From Streptomyces sp. HNM0575 (GTDB lineage Bacteria > Actinomycetota > Actinomycetes > Streptomycetales > Streptomycetaceae), in contig NZ_JAASAG010000012.1 in assembly GCF_012726265.1 (NCBI RefSeq), positions 124,001 to 188,000 on the forward strand: a stretch of DNA of 64,000 nt, in the 5' to 3' direction. Shown one piece after another: positions 16,588 to 30,344 of this stretch. Both the position numbers and the translations under genes were made by a program. A model generated the notes under the pieces. It did no database searches. It was not told where the DNA came from and worked only from the letters and a program-made list of their open reading frames with translations. Position 1 is the stretch's first letter, and the number at the start of each line of letters is the position of its first letter.

Positions 16588-17454
16588 TCAGCTCCGCGCC
16601 GTACCGTCCGTGCCGTCCATGCCTGTCCCCGTGCTGTCCGGTTCGGCGCCCCGCTGGCCGATGGCGTCCGGCCCGGTGCCGTCCGTACTGCGCGGCCCGC
16701 CCGGGTCCGGCGCACGGCCCGCCATCCAGTGGTACAGCGTCATCGCGACGCTGGTGGCCAGGTTGTAGCTGGAGACCTGCGCCCGCATCGGCAGGGCCAC
16801 CAGCTGGTCGGCTCGCTCGCGCAGCGCGTCCGACAGCCCGTGCCGCTCGGAGCCGAACGCCAGGATCGCGTCGTCCGGCAGTACGAGCCCGCGGAGGTCA
16901 CGGCCCTCGGGATCGAGCGCGTAGAGGGGCCCCGGCGGAAGCTCCGGCGGCTCGCACCGCCGTACCGCCGTCGCGAAGTGCAGCCCGGCGCTCGCCCTGA
17001 CCACGTTGGGGTGCCACGGGTCGACCGTGCCGGTGGTGAGCACTCCGGCGGCGCCCGCCCCGGCGGCCAGCCGGATCACCGCACCCACGTTGCCCAGATG
17101 ACGTGGATCGTCGAGCACGATCACCGGGGCCGTACGGGCGTCCGCGAGATCGTCTCCGCCCCGTACGGCCAGCGCCGCGACACCCGTGGGATGGGGACGC
17201 GGCACCAGGCCGTGCAGCGTCCCGCGCGGCACGTCGCGAAGCAGCCCCTCCAGCCGCCCCGCGAGATCGGGCGCCAGCTCGCGGGCGAGGGAGAGCACGG
17301 CGGCGCGGTCCTCGGTGAGCGCGAGCGGAACCCGCGCGCCGAAACGGAGCGCGTGCTTGAGCGCGTGGAAACCGTCCAGGAGCACGCTGCTCCCGGCCAG
17401 TTCGCGCCACTGCCGCAGCAGCGGCGCGACTCCGGTCTCCTCCGCGGCGGTCAT
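16588..17454 (-). CDS. TrmH/SpoU-family RNA 2'-O-methyltransferase
   Basis: A 288-aa SPOUT methyltransferase with the three family motifs: LDDPRHLGNVGAVIRLAAGA, FGSERHGLSDALRERA and MRAQVSSYNLATSVAMTLYH. These form the deep trefoil knot that binds S-adenosylmethionine. The target nucleoside in rRNA or tRNA cannot be told from sequence. The C-terminal 50 residues are disordered. It lies 4 nt downstream of the HTTM gene on the same strand and is probably co-transcribed. It converges on bpa with only 19 nt between stops. Confidence 0.88.
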   Translation of the reverse strand: MTAAEETGVAPLLRQWRELAGSSVLLDGFHALKHALRFGARVPLALTEDRAAVLSLARELAPDLAGRLEGLLRDVPRGTLHGLVPRPHPTGVAALAVRGGDDLADARTAPVIVLDDPRHLGNVGAVIRLAAGAGAAGVLTTGTVDPWHPNVVRASAGLHFATAVRRCEPPELPPGPLYALDPEGRDLRGLVLPDDAILAFGSERHGLSDALRERADQLVALPMRAQVSSYNLATSVAMTLYHWMAGRAPDPGGPRSTDGTGPDAIGQRGAEPDSTGTGMDGTDGTARS

Positions 17455-17458
17455 GCCG

Positions 17459-18892
17459 TCAGCGTACGGACACCCCGTCGCCGCTCCGCTGCTGAGGCAC
17501 CGGCGAAGCCGAGTCCTCGTCTCCGGGCCCTTCTCCGCCGTGACCGCCGGCGCCGTCGCGGCCGTCGTCGTACGTACCGTGTCCGCGTCCCGGGCGCAGC
17601 CGGCCCAGCGCCCGCTCCCAGCCGCCGCGGAACCGGTCGCCCAGCCACACCAGCGCGATCGTCGGCAGGAAGACGGCGTCGGCCGCGATCATGGCCATGG
17701 AGAAGAACGGCAGCCCGAGCAGCACGGCGATGCTCATGTGCTCGGCGATCATCGCGGCGAGCAGCACGTTCTTGACGCGCCGGTTGAACAGCGTGAACGG
17801 GAACGCCACTTGGACCATGACCGTGATGTACGTGGCCATGAGGATCAGCAGTCCGCTGCTCGCCAGGAAGGAGCTCAGCTCGGGCCAGGGCGAGAAGTAG
17901 TCCAGGTTCATCGGGTAGTAGACGGCGGTGCCGTCCTGCCACCGGGAGCCCTGGATCTTGTACCAGCCGGCCGTCGAGTAGATCAGGCAGACCTCCACGA
18001 CGATGACCAGCAGCGCCCCGTTGTGCACGAGGTTGGCCACCATGTCGCAGACGGTGCGCGCCTCGCTGTCCGGCATGTAGCGCTCGGCCGCCCACCACAC
18101 GGCCTGCGACGCCCACAGCACCCAGAAGAACACGCCCCAGCCGACGCTCAGCGCCCCGCCGACCGTCGAGACGAGCATGATCACGCCGAAGACGCACCAC
18201 AGCACGGCGCCCGTGGTGTCGCGGGCCGCGGACGGCGGGCGCCCCTCCGCCATCGCGTCCTCGGCGGCCCGCGCCCTCCTGCGCCTGCGGCGGGCGTCGA
18301 GGGACCAGACCTCGGCGCAGCGGGTGAGGATCACGTACATCGCCATCAGGTGGATGACGTTGTCGCCGCCGTCGCCCATGAAGACGCTGCGGTTCTGGAG
18401 TCCCAGCACTCCGACCATGTAGATCACGGAGGCGGTACGGGTGCGCCAGCCGAGGATCACCGAGACGCTCGCGACGACGGCCAGCGCGTAGACGAACTCG
18501 AACCAGGCCGCGCCGTCCGACCACATCAGCACGGTGAAGGCGTGGTTGGACTCGGTCAGCCGCTCGGCGAGCTTCCAGCTCCAGGGGCCGTCGGGCCCGT
18601 ACAGCTCATGGCGGTTGGGGAACTCCCGCAGGAGGAAGCAGAGCCAGGTGAAGGCGAAGCCGATCCGTACGACCGCCGTCTGGTACGGGGCGACGGCCTC
18701 GGCGGTCACCCGCGCCAGCCCCCGGGAGAGGAAGCCCTCGTACGCCTCGTGGGTCTCCGGACCCTCGCCGGTGCCGGGAGCCTCGCCGGTTTCGGGAGCG
18801 TCATGAGCGCCGCGAGCGGGCGACGCGGCGGGAGAGTGCGAAGGGGACGGCGAACGCGTCGCGTCGTGATGCGGACGGTGCTGCTCGGTCAC
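17459..18892 (-). CDS. HTTM-domain multi-pass membrane protein
   Basis: 477 aa. After a disordered 55-residue head comes a chain of about 8-10 hydrophobic segments resembling the HTTM (horizontally transferred transmembrane) family related to vitamin K-dependent gamma-carboxylase. Recognisable pieces are RIGFAFTWLCFLLREFPNRH, FMGDGGDNVIHLMAMYVI and the YSTAGWYKIQG segment. Function in bacteria is unproven. The GTG at 18892 overlaps the stop of the upstream DUF5819 gene by 4 nt, so the two are coupled. That pairing recurs in actinobacteria as far as I know and suggests a membrane complex. Confidence 0.8.
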   Translation of the reverse strand: MTEQHRPHHDATRSPSPSHSPAASPARGAHDAPETGEAPGTGEGPETHEAYEGFLSRGLARVTAEAVAPYQTAVVRIGFAFTWLCFLLREFPNRHELYGPDGPWSWKLAERLTESNHAFTVLMWSDGAAWFEFVYALAVVASVSVILGWRTRTASVIYMVGVLGLQNRSVFMGDGGDNVIHLMAMYVILTRCAEVWSLDARRRRRRARAAEDAMAEGRPPSAARDTTGAVLWCVFGVIMLVSTVGGALSVGWGVFFWVLWASQAVWWAAERYMPDSEARTVCDMVANLVHNGALLVIVVEVCLIYSTAGWYKIQGSRWQDGTAVYYPMNLDYFSPWPELSSFLASSGLLILMATYITVMVQVAFPFTLFNRRVKNVLLAAMIAEHMSIAVLLGLPFFSMAMIAADAVFLPTIALVWLGDRFRGGWERALGRLRPGRGHGTYDDGRDGAGGHGGEGPGDEDSASPVPQQRSGDGVSVR

Positions 18893-19659
18893 TGGTCCCA
18901 GCCCCCCGGAAGGTCGGCGCTGCCGATCTGCCACCAGGGCTGCACCTGGTACTCGGTCTTGGCGTCGTTCTTCTCCTCGCTCCACGGAGGAGGACCGACG
19001 GGCGTCGTCGCGGACCGGACCTGGATGCGCTCGACGGTGCCGCCGTTGAGCTCACGGCCGAAGCGCAGCATCACTATTCGCTTGAGGTACGTCTCGGACA
19101 GCTCGCCCCGCAGCCCGAGGGGCTTGCCCTTGTCGTCGTGCGCGCCGCGGTAGAACTCCCAGCCGCGGCGGAGTTCGTTCTGCTGTACGTGGCTGGGCGC
19201 GATGTTGTGGTCGATGTCCCGGCCGTCCATCCTCGACAGGTTGACCCAGCCGGTCGTCTCCGTGCCGCCGTCGTCCTTGGCGACGCGGGCGCGTGCGTGC
19301 ACGGCGATGTTCTGCTGGAGGGGGTTGGGTGCGAAGAGCTTCCAGTTCTGCTCGAACTCGGGATAGACGTAGTCGTCTATGGCCTCGCCGTGCTTCTTGC
19401 TGAGCGTGTTCGCGGGCGCCACGTGCAGGAAGACCATCGCCAGGTGAACGGCGACCGCGAGGACGACGACCGCCGCGGCCACCGCCACGACCGCGCGCCC
19501 CGCCCGCGAGAGGCCGGCGACCCCCGCACCGTGCACCGGCGCCGCACCGGGACCGTGCACCGGCCCGTCCGCTGCCCCGTACGGCGCACGTGCCGCCCGC
19601 TCGTACGACGGCCCAGGCCGCGGTTCCCCCCGCGGCGCCTGCTGCTCTTCTGGCTCCAT
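18889..19659 (-). CDS. DUF5819 family membrane-anchored protein
   Basis: 256 aa. One membrane helix (AVVAVAAAVVVLAVAVHLAM, about residues 56-75) is followed by an extracytoplasmic domain with FEQNWKLFAPNPLQQNIAVH, the hallmark of the DUF5819 family. It is translationally coupled to the HTTM gene and is inferred to be its partner. ATG 19659 begins a 45-residue disordered head. The gene diverges from paaA across about 160 nt. Confidence 0.78.
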   Translation of the reverse strand: MEPEEQQAPRGEPRPGPSYERAARAPYGAADGPVHGPGAAPVHGAGVAGLSRAGRAVVAVAAAVVVLAVAVHLAMVFLHVAPANTLSKKHGEAIDDYVYPEFEQNWKLFAPNPLQQNIAVHARARVAKDDGGTETTGWVNLSRMDGRDIDHNIAPSHVQQNELRRGWEFYRGAHDDKGKPLGLRGELSETYLKRIVMLRFGRELNGGTVERIQVRSATTPVGPPPWSEEKNDAKTEYQVQPWWQIGSADLPGGWDQ

Positions 19660-19766
19660 GCCCTCCCCTGCTCCCCGCGTCCGGTCGGTCGCCCGGCTAG
19701 TCGTCGGATACGACCTCAGAGATTATTCGAGCCTTGACACCCTGTGGGCCCGCGGCCCACCATTGA

Positions 19767-19784
19767 ACCGAACGATCGGTCGGT
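19767..19784. promoter_or_regulatory. Candidate PaaR operator in front of paaA
   Basis: ACCGAACGATCGGTCGGT is identical over 18 bp to the site at 2117-2134 between paaN and its divergent tetR. It lies 37 nt upstream of the paaA start, where a bound repressor would block transcription. Confidence 0.78.
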
Positions 19785-19821
19785 TGGGACTGCGGCTTGT
19801 GCCGTCGGCAAGGGGGTCGGG

Positions 19822-20861
<1,040 letters not shown>

Positions 20862-20862
<1 letters not shown>

Positions 20863-21149
20863 TGAGCGGCACGGACTGGCCCCTGTGGGAGGTGTTCGTG
20901 CGCAGCCGACGCGGTCTGTCGCACACGCACGCGGGCAGCCTGCACGCGCCCGACGCCGAGATGGCGCTGCGCAATGCGCGCGATCTCTACACGCGGCGTT
21001 CCGAGGGCGTCTCGGTGTGGGTCGTGCCCTCGCACGAGATCACCGCGTCGTCGCCCGACGAGAAGGACCCGTTCTTCGGTCCCGCCGCCGACAAGCCGTA
21101 CCGGCATCCGACGTTCTACGACGTGCCGGAAGGGGTGCGGAACCTGTGA
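20862..21149 (+). CDS. paaB: Phenylacetyl-CoA epoxidase subunit PaaB
   Basis: The 95-aa small subunit of the epoxidase, of typical length. Conserved segments are WEVFVRSRRGLSHTHAGSLH, DAEMALRNARDLYTRR and the C-terminal FFGPAADKPYRHPTFY. It bridges PaaAC dimers in the enzyme studied in E. coli. The ATG overlaps the paaA stop and its own stop overlaps paaC (GTGA). Confidence 0.95.
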
Positions 21150-21910
21150 CGCGTTCCGAGGGGCTCTCCGGCTCCGGCGCCCCCACGCTCGACGATCCGC
21201 TGCTTGCGCTCGCGGACGACGCCCTCGTGCTCAGTCACCGGCTCGGGGAGTGGGCCGGTCACGCCCCGGTGCTGGAGGAGGAGCTGGCCCTGGCCAACAT
21301 CGCCCTCGACCTCCTCGGCCAGGCCCGCACGCTCTACGCGGAGCTGGGCGACGAGGACGAGCTGGCCTTCCTCCGCGAGGAACGGGCGTTCCGCAACTGC
21401 CAGTTGGCGGAGCAGCCCAACGGCGACTTCGCGCACACGATGATCCGGCAGTTCTACTTCTCCGCCTGGCAGGAGCTGCTGTTCGGGCAGCTCGCCGAGC
21501 TGGGGCAACCGCTGGCGGCGAAGGCGGTGAAGGAGTCCGAGTACCACCGCGACCACGCCGAGCACTGGACGGTGCGCCTCGGCGACGGCACCGAGGAGAG
21601 TCATGAGCGCACCCAGCGGGCGGCGGACTCGCTGTGGCGGTTCACGGGCGAGCTGTTCGAGCCCTGGGGGCACTCCCCCTCGCTCCTCCCGGGCCCGGTC
21701 GGTGCCGTCGACTGGGGTGCGCTGCGCGCGGGCTGGACGGAGCGCGTCACCCGTACCTTCGAGCGGGCCACGCTGACCGTGCCGGAGTCGCCCCAGTCGG
21801 GGGCGTGGACGGCGGGGGCGGGCCGTCAGGGCATCCACACGGAGCCGTTCGGCCGGATGCTCGCCGAGATGCAGCACCTGCACCGCAGCCACCCGGGAGC
21901 GTCATGGTGA
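21146..21910 (+). CDS. paaC: Phenylacetyl-CoA epoxidase structural subunit PaaC
   Basis: The 254-aa helical partner of PaaA with a degenerate di-iron fold. It carries LGEWAGHAPVLEEELALANI, ALDLLGQARTLYAELG and the C-terminal GRQGIHTEPFGRMLAEMQ, all standard for PaaC. GTG 21146 overlaps the paaB stop, and AAGGGG lies about 12 nt upstream. The gene ends with a 7-nt overlap into paaD. Confidence 0.94.
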   Translation: MTRSEGLSGSGAPTLDDPLLALADDALVLSHRLGEWAGHAPVLEEELALANIALDLLGQARTLYAELGDEDELAFLREERAFRNCQLAEQPNGDFAHTMIRQFYFSAWQELLFGQLAELGQPLAAKAVKESEYHRDHAEHWTVRLGDGTEESHERTQRAADSLWRFTGELFEPWGHSPSLLPGPVGAVDWGALRAGWTERVTRTFERATLTVPESPQSGAWTAGAGRQGIHTEPFGRMLAEMQHLHRSHPGASW

Positions 21911-22470
21911 CCGGGAGCCCCGGCGGGGCCGGGACCCGGGCGGAGCCGGAGGCCGGGCGGCGGCAGCGGGAGCTGGAACTGGAGGCCTGGGCGGGTTCCG
22001 TCCCGGACCCGGAGCTGCCCGTCGTCACGCTCGCCGAGCTGGGCGTGCTGCGCCGGGTGAGCGAGACGGCGCCCCGCGGTCCCGTCGAGGTCGAGCTGAC
22101 GCCCACGTACACGGGCTGTCCGGCCGTGGAGGCCATGACCGCCGACATCGAGCGGGTGCTGCGCGGGCACGGCGTCCCCGAGGTCACCGTCCGCGTCGTC
22201 CTCACACCGCCGTGGAGCACCGACGACATATCCGACGAGGGCCGACGCAAGCTCGCCGCCCACGGCATCGCACCCCCGCGCGCCGGAGCGGGCGCGGGCG
22301 GCAGGGGCGGCCCCGGCAGCGGGCCCGTACCGCTGACGCTCGCCATCCGCTGCCCCCAATGCGGCTCCACGGAGACGACGCTGCTGAGCCGCTTCTCCTC
22401 CACCGCGTGCAAGGCGCTGCGCCGGTGCGAGTCCTGCCTGGAGCCGTTCGACCACTTCAAGGAGGTGTGA
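21904..22470 (+). CDS. paaD: Phenylacetate pathway Fe-S/metal assembly protein PaaD
   Basis: 188 aa. A DUF59/MIP18-like domain (SVPDPELPVVTLAELGVLR, then TYTGCPAVEAM) is followed by a C-terminal four-cysteine module (CPQCGST and CESC) that could bind zinc or an Fe-S cluster. PaaD is thought to mature the epoxidase cofactors. ATG 21904 is used; GTG 21907 is equally possible. A Gly-rich linker separates the two domains. Confidence 0.92.
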   Translation: MVTGSPGGAGTRAEPEAGRRQRELELEAWAGSVPDPELPVVTLAELGVLRRVSETAPRGPVEVELTPTYTGCPAVEAMTADIERVLRGHGVPEVTVRVVLTPPWSTDDISDEGRRKLAAHGIAPPRAGAGAGGRGGPGSGPVPLTLAIRCPQCGSTETTLLSRFSSTACKALRRCESCLEPFDHFKEV

Positions 22471-22477
22471 GGGCGCC

Positions 22478-23563
22478 GTGAGCACCTTCCATCCGCTGCG
22501 CGTCACGGCCGTCGAGCGGCTCACCGACGACTCCGTCGCCCTCAGCTTCGCGGTGCCTCCGGAGCTGCGCCCCCTCTACGGCTACGCGCCGGGGCAGCAC
22601 ATCGCCCTGCGCCGGCACCGTCCCGGGGCCGACACCCTCACGGCGAGCAGCGAGGCGCGACGCACCTACTCGCTCTGCGCACCCGCCCGCGCCGAGCCGT
22701 CCGAGCTGCGCATCGGCATACGCGGCGTCGAGGGCGGCGACTTCTCCAGCTATGCGGTCAAGGAGCTGCGCCCGGGCGACCTGGTCGACGTGCTGCCGCC
22801 CACCGGCCGCTTCGTGCTCCAGCCGCGGCCGGGCCGGTTCGCCGCCGTCGTGGGCGGCAGCGGCATCACGCCCGTGCTCTCGATCGCCTCCACGCTGCTG
22901 GAGCGCGAACCGGAGGCGCGCTTCTGTCTCGTACGGAGCGACAGGTCGACGGCGTCGACGATGTTCCTGGATGAGGTCGCGGATCTGAAGGACCGCTGTC
23001 CCGACCGCTTCCAGCTCGTCACGGCGCTCTCCCGCGAGGAGCAGCAGAGCGGGCTGCCGAGCGGCCGGCTCGACGAGCGGCGGCTGAGCGGACTGCTGCC
23101 GTCGCTGCTGCCGGTGGCGGACGTCGACGGCTGGTATCTGTGCGGGCCCCTCGGCCTGGTCGAGGAGGCTTCGAGGGCGCTGCGCGGACTCGGAGTGCCG
23201 CGCGCCCGTATCCACCAGGAGATCTTCCACGTCACGGAGGCGCCCCCGGCACCGGCCGCGACCCGCGGCGACGCGGGCGGTTCGCGCTCGGCGTCCCTGA
23301 CGGCCAACCTCGACGGCCGCTCGGGCTGCTGGCCCATGGACGACGGCGAGTCCGTGCTGGAGACGGTCCTGCGCCACCGCGCCGACGCCCCCTTCGCGTG
23401 CAAGGGCGGGGTCTGCGGCACCTGCCGGGTCCGTCTGGTCAGCGGCGAAGTGCGGATGAAGGTCAACTACGCCTTGGAGCCGGACGAGTTGGAGGCCGGC
23501 TATGTGCTGGCCTGCCAGTCCCGTCCGGTGACCGAGGCGGTGGAGGTCGACTTCGACGGCTGA
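22478..23563 (+). CDS. paaE: Phenylacetyl-CoA epoxidase reductase PaaE
   Basis: A 361-aa NAD(P)H-dependent reductase that passes electrons to PaaABC. Order: FAD-binding barrel with RRTYSLCAPA, NAD-binding domain starting GGSGITPVLSIASTLL, then a plant-type [2Fe-2S] ferredoxin domain with FACKGGVCGTCRVRLVSG and a fourth cysteine in VLACQSRP. GTG 22478 lies 7 nt after paaD. It is the last gene of paaABCDE; no paaK ligase or beta-oxidation genes follow. Confidence 0.94.
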   Translation: MSTFHPLRVTAVERLTDDSVALSFAVPPELRPLYGYAPGQHIALRRHRPGADTLTASSEARRTYSLCAPARAEPSELRIGIRGVEGGDFSSYAVKELRPGDLVDVLPPTGRFVLQPRPGRFAAVVGGSGITPVLSIASTLLEREPEARFCLVRSDRSTASTMFLDEVADLKDRCPDRFQLVTALSREEQQSGLPSGRLDERRLSGLLPSLLPVADVDGWYLCGPLGLVEEASRALRGLGVPRARIHQEIFHVTEAPPAPAATRGDAGGSRSASLTANLDGRSGCWPMDDGESVLETVLRHRADAPFACKGGVCGTCRVRLVSGEVRMKVNYALEPDELEAGYVLACQSRPVTEAVEVDFDG

Positions 23564-23586
23564 GGGCTGACGCTCACAGTTCACAG

Positions 23587-23607
23587 CTCATGGCTCATGG
23601 CTCATGG
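23587..23607. repeat. Three tandem copies of a 7-bp repeat
   Basis: CTCATGG is repeated three times head to tail in the short gap between the convergent paaE and rhodanese genes. The gap also holds a GCTGA/TCAGC inverted repeat. Confidence 0.6.
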
Positions 23608-23647
23608 CTGACGGCCGACGGCTCAGCACCGGCCCCGGCGTACCGGC

Positions 23648-23989
23648 TCAGAGCACGTATGCGCTCTCCCCGTCCGCCGTCAGCGGACGGCCCGCCGCCT
23701 CCCAGGCGAGCATGCCCCCGTCCACGTTGACGGCCTCCACGCCCTGCTGCCTCAGATACTGCGCCACCTGCGCCGAGCGCCCGCCGACCCGGCAGACCAC
23801 ATAGACCTGCTCGCCCGCACCGGCGCGCTCGGTCAACTCGCCGATCCTGCCGACGAATTCACTCATCGGAATGTGCAGCGCGCCCTCGGCGCGCCCGGCC
23901 GCCCACTCGTCGTTCTCCCGCACGTCGAGCAACAGCGCGTCGGACGGCACCGATGCGGCGTCGACCTGCGGCAACCCACCGAACTCCAT
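23648..23989 (-). CDS. Rhodanese-like sulfurtransferase domain protein
   Basis: A 113-aa single-domain rhodanese with LLLDVRENDEWAAGRAEGAL, the active-site loop VCRVGGRSAQVA carrying the catalytic cysteine, and the closing NVDGGMLAWEAAGRPL. It would transfer sulfane sulfur or handle thiols. ATG 23989 gives the normal length; the frame stays open upstream into the neighbouring gene without homology. A GAGAG lies about 10 nt upstream. Confidence 0.88.
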   Translation of the reverse strand: MEFGGLPQVDAASVPSDALLLDVRENDEWAAGRAEGALHIPMSEFVGRIGELTERAGAGEQVYVVCRVGGRSAQVAQYLRQQGVEAVNVDGGMLAWEAAGRPLTADGESAYVL

Positions 23990-24024
23990 GACTTCAACGC
24001 TCTCTTTCAGCTTTCCCGGCCCGC

Positions 24025-25041
24025 TCAGACGTCTTCCGTACCGGCACCGGCGGACCCGGCGGCGCCTGCCTGCCCGGCGGCGGCGCCGTCCCCGGTGTCG
24101 CGCACCTGTATCAGCCGCGCCAACTCGCGCTCGCGCTCGGAGACCTGCTCCAGCAGCTGCTCCGCGATCTCCTCCAGCAGCCTGTCGGGGTCGTCGGGCG
24201 CCATCCGCAGCATCGCGCCGATCGCGCTCTGCTCCATCTCCTCGACCATCGCCACGAGCACTTCCTTGCGCTCCGCCAGCCACTCCAGGCGTGCGTAGAG
24301 CAGCTCGCTCCGCGGCACCTCGGGCTCCGGTTCCGCTTCGCGCGGGCCGTTGGTCCACTCATCGAGCAGGCCGTGCAGCGCGTCCGTATCACCGTCCGCG
24401 TAGGCCTTGTTGACGCGTACGAGGAACTCCTCGCGGCGCTGCCGCTCCGCGTCCTCCTGCGCCAGATCGGGGTGTGCCTTGCGCACCAGCTCGCGGTAGG
24501 CCTTGCGCGCCTCCTCGCTGGGACGCACGCGGCTCGGCGGCTTCACGTTCTGCCCGGTGAGCATCGCCGTCGCCTCGGGGGGCAGCCCCTCGGAGTCGAT
24601 CCAGCCGTGGAACAGCTCCTCGACCTTGGGCATCGGCAGCACGGCGGCCCGCGCCTCCTGCGCCTTGCGCAGATCCTCCGCATCGCCGGTGATCGCCGCG
24701 GTCGTCTCGAGGATCGCGGCGTCCAGCTCGTCGAGGCGTGCGTACATCGGGCCGAGGCGCTGATGGTGCAGCCGCGAGAAGTTCTCGATCTCGACCCTGA
24801 AGGTCTCCACCGCGATCTCGAACTCGATCAGCGCGGTCTCCGCCGCCCGTACGGCCTTCTCCAGGCGGTCCGTACCCGGCTCGGCACGCTCGGATCCGGC
24901 CTCGGCTCCGGTGCCGGACCCGGCTTCGGCTCCGGTACCTGCCCCGGCCTCGGCTCCGGCTTCCGCCCCGCTCGGCCCGTTCTGCTGACGCTCCGGCGGC
25001 TGCTCCGGCTCTTCGGCTTCCGCTTCCGGGTTCGCTCTCAT
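24025..25041 (-). CDS. J-domain-like protein
   Basis: 338 aa. A disordered Glu/Ala/Gly head (encoded by ggctccggt-type repeats) is followed by a long helical region. A short J-domain-like segment has AYRELVRKAHPDLAQ with the HPD triad at 190-192, the motif that stimulates Hsp70 ATPase. The C-terminal coiled-coil region has LEWLAERKEVLVAMVEEME. It may be a DnaK co-chaperone. ATG 25041 lies 7 nt after TAGGGT and lacks a ribosome site, suggesting a leaderless transcript; GTG 25050 is an alternative. Confidence 0.7.
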   Translation of the reverse strand: MRANPEAEAEEPEQPPERQQNGPSGAEAGAEAGAGTGAEAGSGTGAEAGSERAEPGTDRLEKAVRAAETALIEFEIAVETFRVEIENFSRLHHQRLGPMYARLDELDAAILETTAAITGDAEDLRKAQEARAAVLPMPKVEELFHGWIDSEGLPPEATAMLTGQNVKPPSRVRPSEEARKAYRELVRKAHPDLAQEDAERQRREEFLVRVNKAYADGDTDALHGLLDEWTNGPREAEPEPEVPRSELLYARLEWLAERKEVLVAMVEEMEQSAIGAMLRMAPDDPDRLLEEIAEQLLEQVSERERELARLIQVRDTGDGAAAGQAGAAGSAGAGTEDV

Positions 25042-25093
25042 CGGGCCCACCCTACGGAAGCCCTGCGGGGCTGTCCCAGCTCGCCCGCAAGGA

Positions 25094-25492
25094 TCAGTCC
25101 CTGAACTCCCGGGGGCAGCCTGCCGCTTCGCCCGGAAGATGTGAGTCCGCCCACCGTGTCAGCTCCGTCATCGCGGGCCGCAGCGCCAGACCGGAGTCCG
25201 TGAGCTTGTAGCTGACCCGCAGCGGCGGGCCCTCCTCCACGGTCCGTACGACGAGGCCCAGCGACGCCAGCTCGGTCAGCCTGTCCGAGAGCATCCGCTC
25301 GCTGATCCCGGGCACCGCACGGCGCAGCTGCGCGAAGTGGCCCGGCCCGTTCATCAGCGCGGCGAGTACGAGCCCGGTCCAGCGCTTGCCCAGCACTTGG
25401 AAGACGCGCGTGATGCCGCTCTCGGGCTCGCTGCACCCGCCTGCGGTGCCGAGCGCCCCCTGCCGATGCGTCTTTCCCCGGGGCTCTGCCAT
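25094..25492 (-). CDS. HxlR-family transcriptional regulator
   Basis: A 132-aa winged-helix protein of the HxlR group: VFQVLGKRWTGLVLAALM, QLRRAVPGISERMLSDRLTE and GLVVRTVEEGPPLRVSYKLT. Cys20 near the N-terminus could sense redox or electrophile stress as in YodB-type members, but that is inference. It diverges from an azoreductase gene across an AT-rich operator region, the usual arrangement for such regulators. Confidence 0.88.
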   Translation of the reverse strand: MAEPRGKTHRQGALGTAGGCSEPESGITRVFQVLGKRWTGLVLAALMNGPGHFAQLRRAVPGISERMLSDRLTELASLGLVVRTVEEGPPLRVSYKLTDSGLALRPAMTELTRWADSHLPGEAAGCPREFRD

Positions 25493-25529
25493 GGGTCAAG
25501 GGTACTGCGTCCTCACAAGGGAGTGCAGA

Positions 25530-25564
25530 AAAGTAAGTAGCTGTGCTATTAATAGGTACGTATT
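25530..25564. promoter_or_regulatory. AT-rich operator region between hxlR and azoreductase genes
   Basis: In an otherwise very GC-rich region this stretch holds AATAGGTACGTATT (25551-25564, 6 of 7 pairs symmetrical) and TAGCTGTGCTA (25538-25548). Both resemble the short palindromes bound by HxlR-family repressors of quinone-stress genes. Confidence 0.5.
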
Positions 25565-25606
25565 CAACAACACCTCCTTACGAACCGCATCCAAGGAGCT
25601 TCCCCC

Positions 25607-26260
25607 ATGGCCACACTGCTTCACCTCGACTCCTCCGTCTTCCCGCAGGACGCTTCCGTCTCGCGCGACGTCGCCGCGTCCTTCCGCAAGGCGTGGGAGG
25701 CGGAGCACCCGGAGGGCACGGTCGTATACCGCGACCTGGCCGCCGAGCCGCTGCCGCACCTCGACGGGGTGGCCGCCTCCGCGGCCTTCGCCGCGCCGGA
25801 GGACCGCACCCCGGAGCAGACGGCGGCGTACGCGCTCCGCGACGAGCTGGCCCGTGAACTGGAGCAGGCGGACGCCGTGCTGATCGGCGCCCCCATGTAC
25901 AACTGGGCGATCCCGTCGACCCTCAAGGCATGGCTCGACCAGGTGATCATCAACGGCCGTACCTCGGGCGTCGACTCCCCCTCGGCCGCCGGTACCCCCA
26001 CCGTCGTCGTGGCCAGCCGCGGCGGCGGCTACGGGCCGGGAACGCCGCGCGAGAGCTGGGAGTTCGTGCAGAACTACCTGGCCAAGGCGCTCGGTGAGGC
26101 CATGGGTCTGAAGGTGGAGTTCATCGTGCCGGAGCTGACCCTGGCCGGGCGCACCCCCGGCATGGAGTCCCTGGTCGAACTCGCGGAGGCCTCGCGTGCC
26201 AAGGCGCACGACGAGGCGGGCACGCACGGCAAGACCCTCGCGGCCCGGCTGGCGGCCTGA
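25607..26260 (+). CDS. azoR: FMN-dependent NADH azoreductase
   Basis: A 217-aa flavodoxin-fold quinone/azo reductase. Typical segments are LLHLDSSVFPQDASVSRDVA at the N-terminus, the FMN-binding PMYNWAIPSTLKAWLDQVI, and ASRGGGYGPGTPRESWEF. It reduces quinones, nitro or azo compounds with NADH. ATG 25607 has AAGGAG close upstream. The divergent HxlR gene probably controls it. Confidence 0.92.
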   Translation: MATLLHLDSSVFPQDASVSRDVAASFRKAWEAEHPEGTVVYRDLAAEPLPHLDGVAASAAFAAPEDRTPEQTAAYALRDELARELEQADAVLIGAPMYNWAIPSTLKAWLDQVIINGRTSGVDSPSAAGTPTVVVASRGGGYGPGTPRESWEFVQNYLAKALGEAMGLKVEFIVPELTLAGRTPGMESLVELAEASRAKAHDEAGTHGKTLAARLAA

Positions 26261-26384
26261 CACCGCGCGAACTGACGCCGCGCGGAATCCACCGCCGACG
26301 CCACCGCCCACGCGGAACGCCGAGGCCGGACGCCCCCGGCCCATCGCCGACGCCGAACGCCGACGAGGCCGCCCGCGCGTTCCG

Positions 26385-26420
26385 GGCCGGTGCCTGAACC
26401 GCCCTTCCCCGAGGGCCGGT

Positions 26421-26433
<13 letters not shown>
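26385..26433. terminator. Strong bidirectional hairpin between azoR and oxoprolinase gene
   Basis: GCCTGAACC (26392-26400) pairs with GGTTCAGGC (26418-26426). The stem extends inward through CCCT/AGGG and outward through GGCCGG, giving about 20 bp around a 6-nt loop with one bulge and one mismatch. It overlaps the stop codon of the oxoprolinase gene and should terminate both convergent units. Confidence 0.8.

Positions 26434-30344
<3,911 letters not shown>

Noticed and set aside
23587..23607. Triple CTCATGG repeat as an attachment or CRISPR-like site
   Set aside because: Units are only 7 bp, have no spacers and have no counterpart elsewhere in the window.
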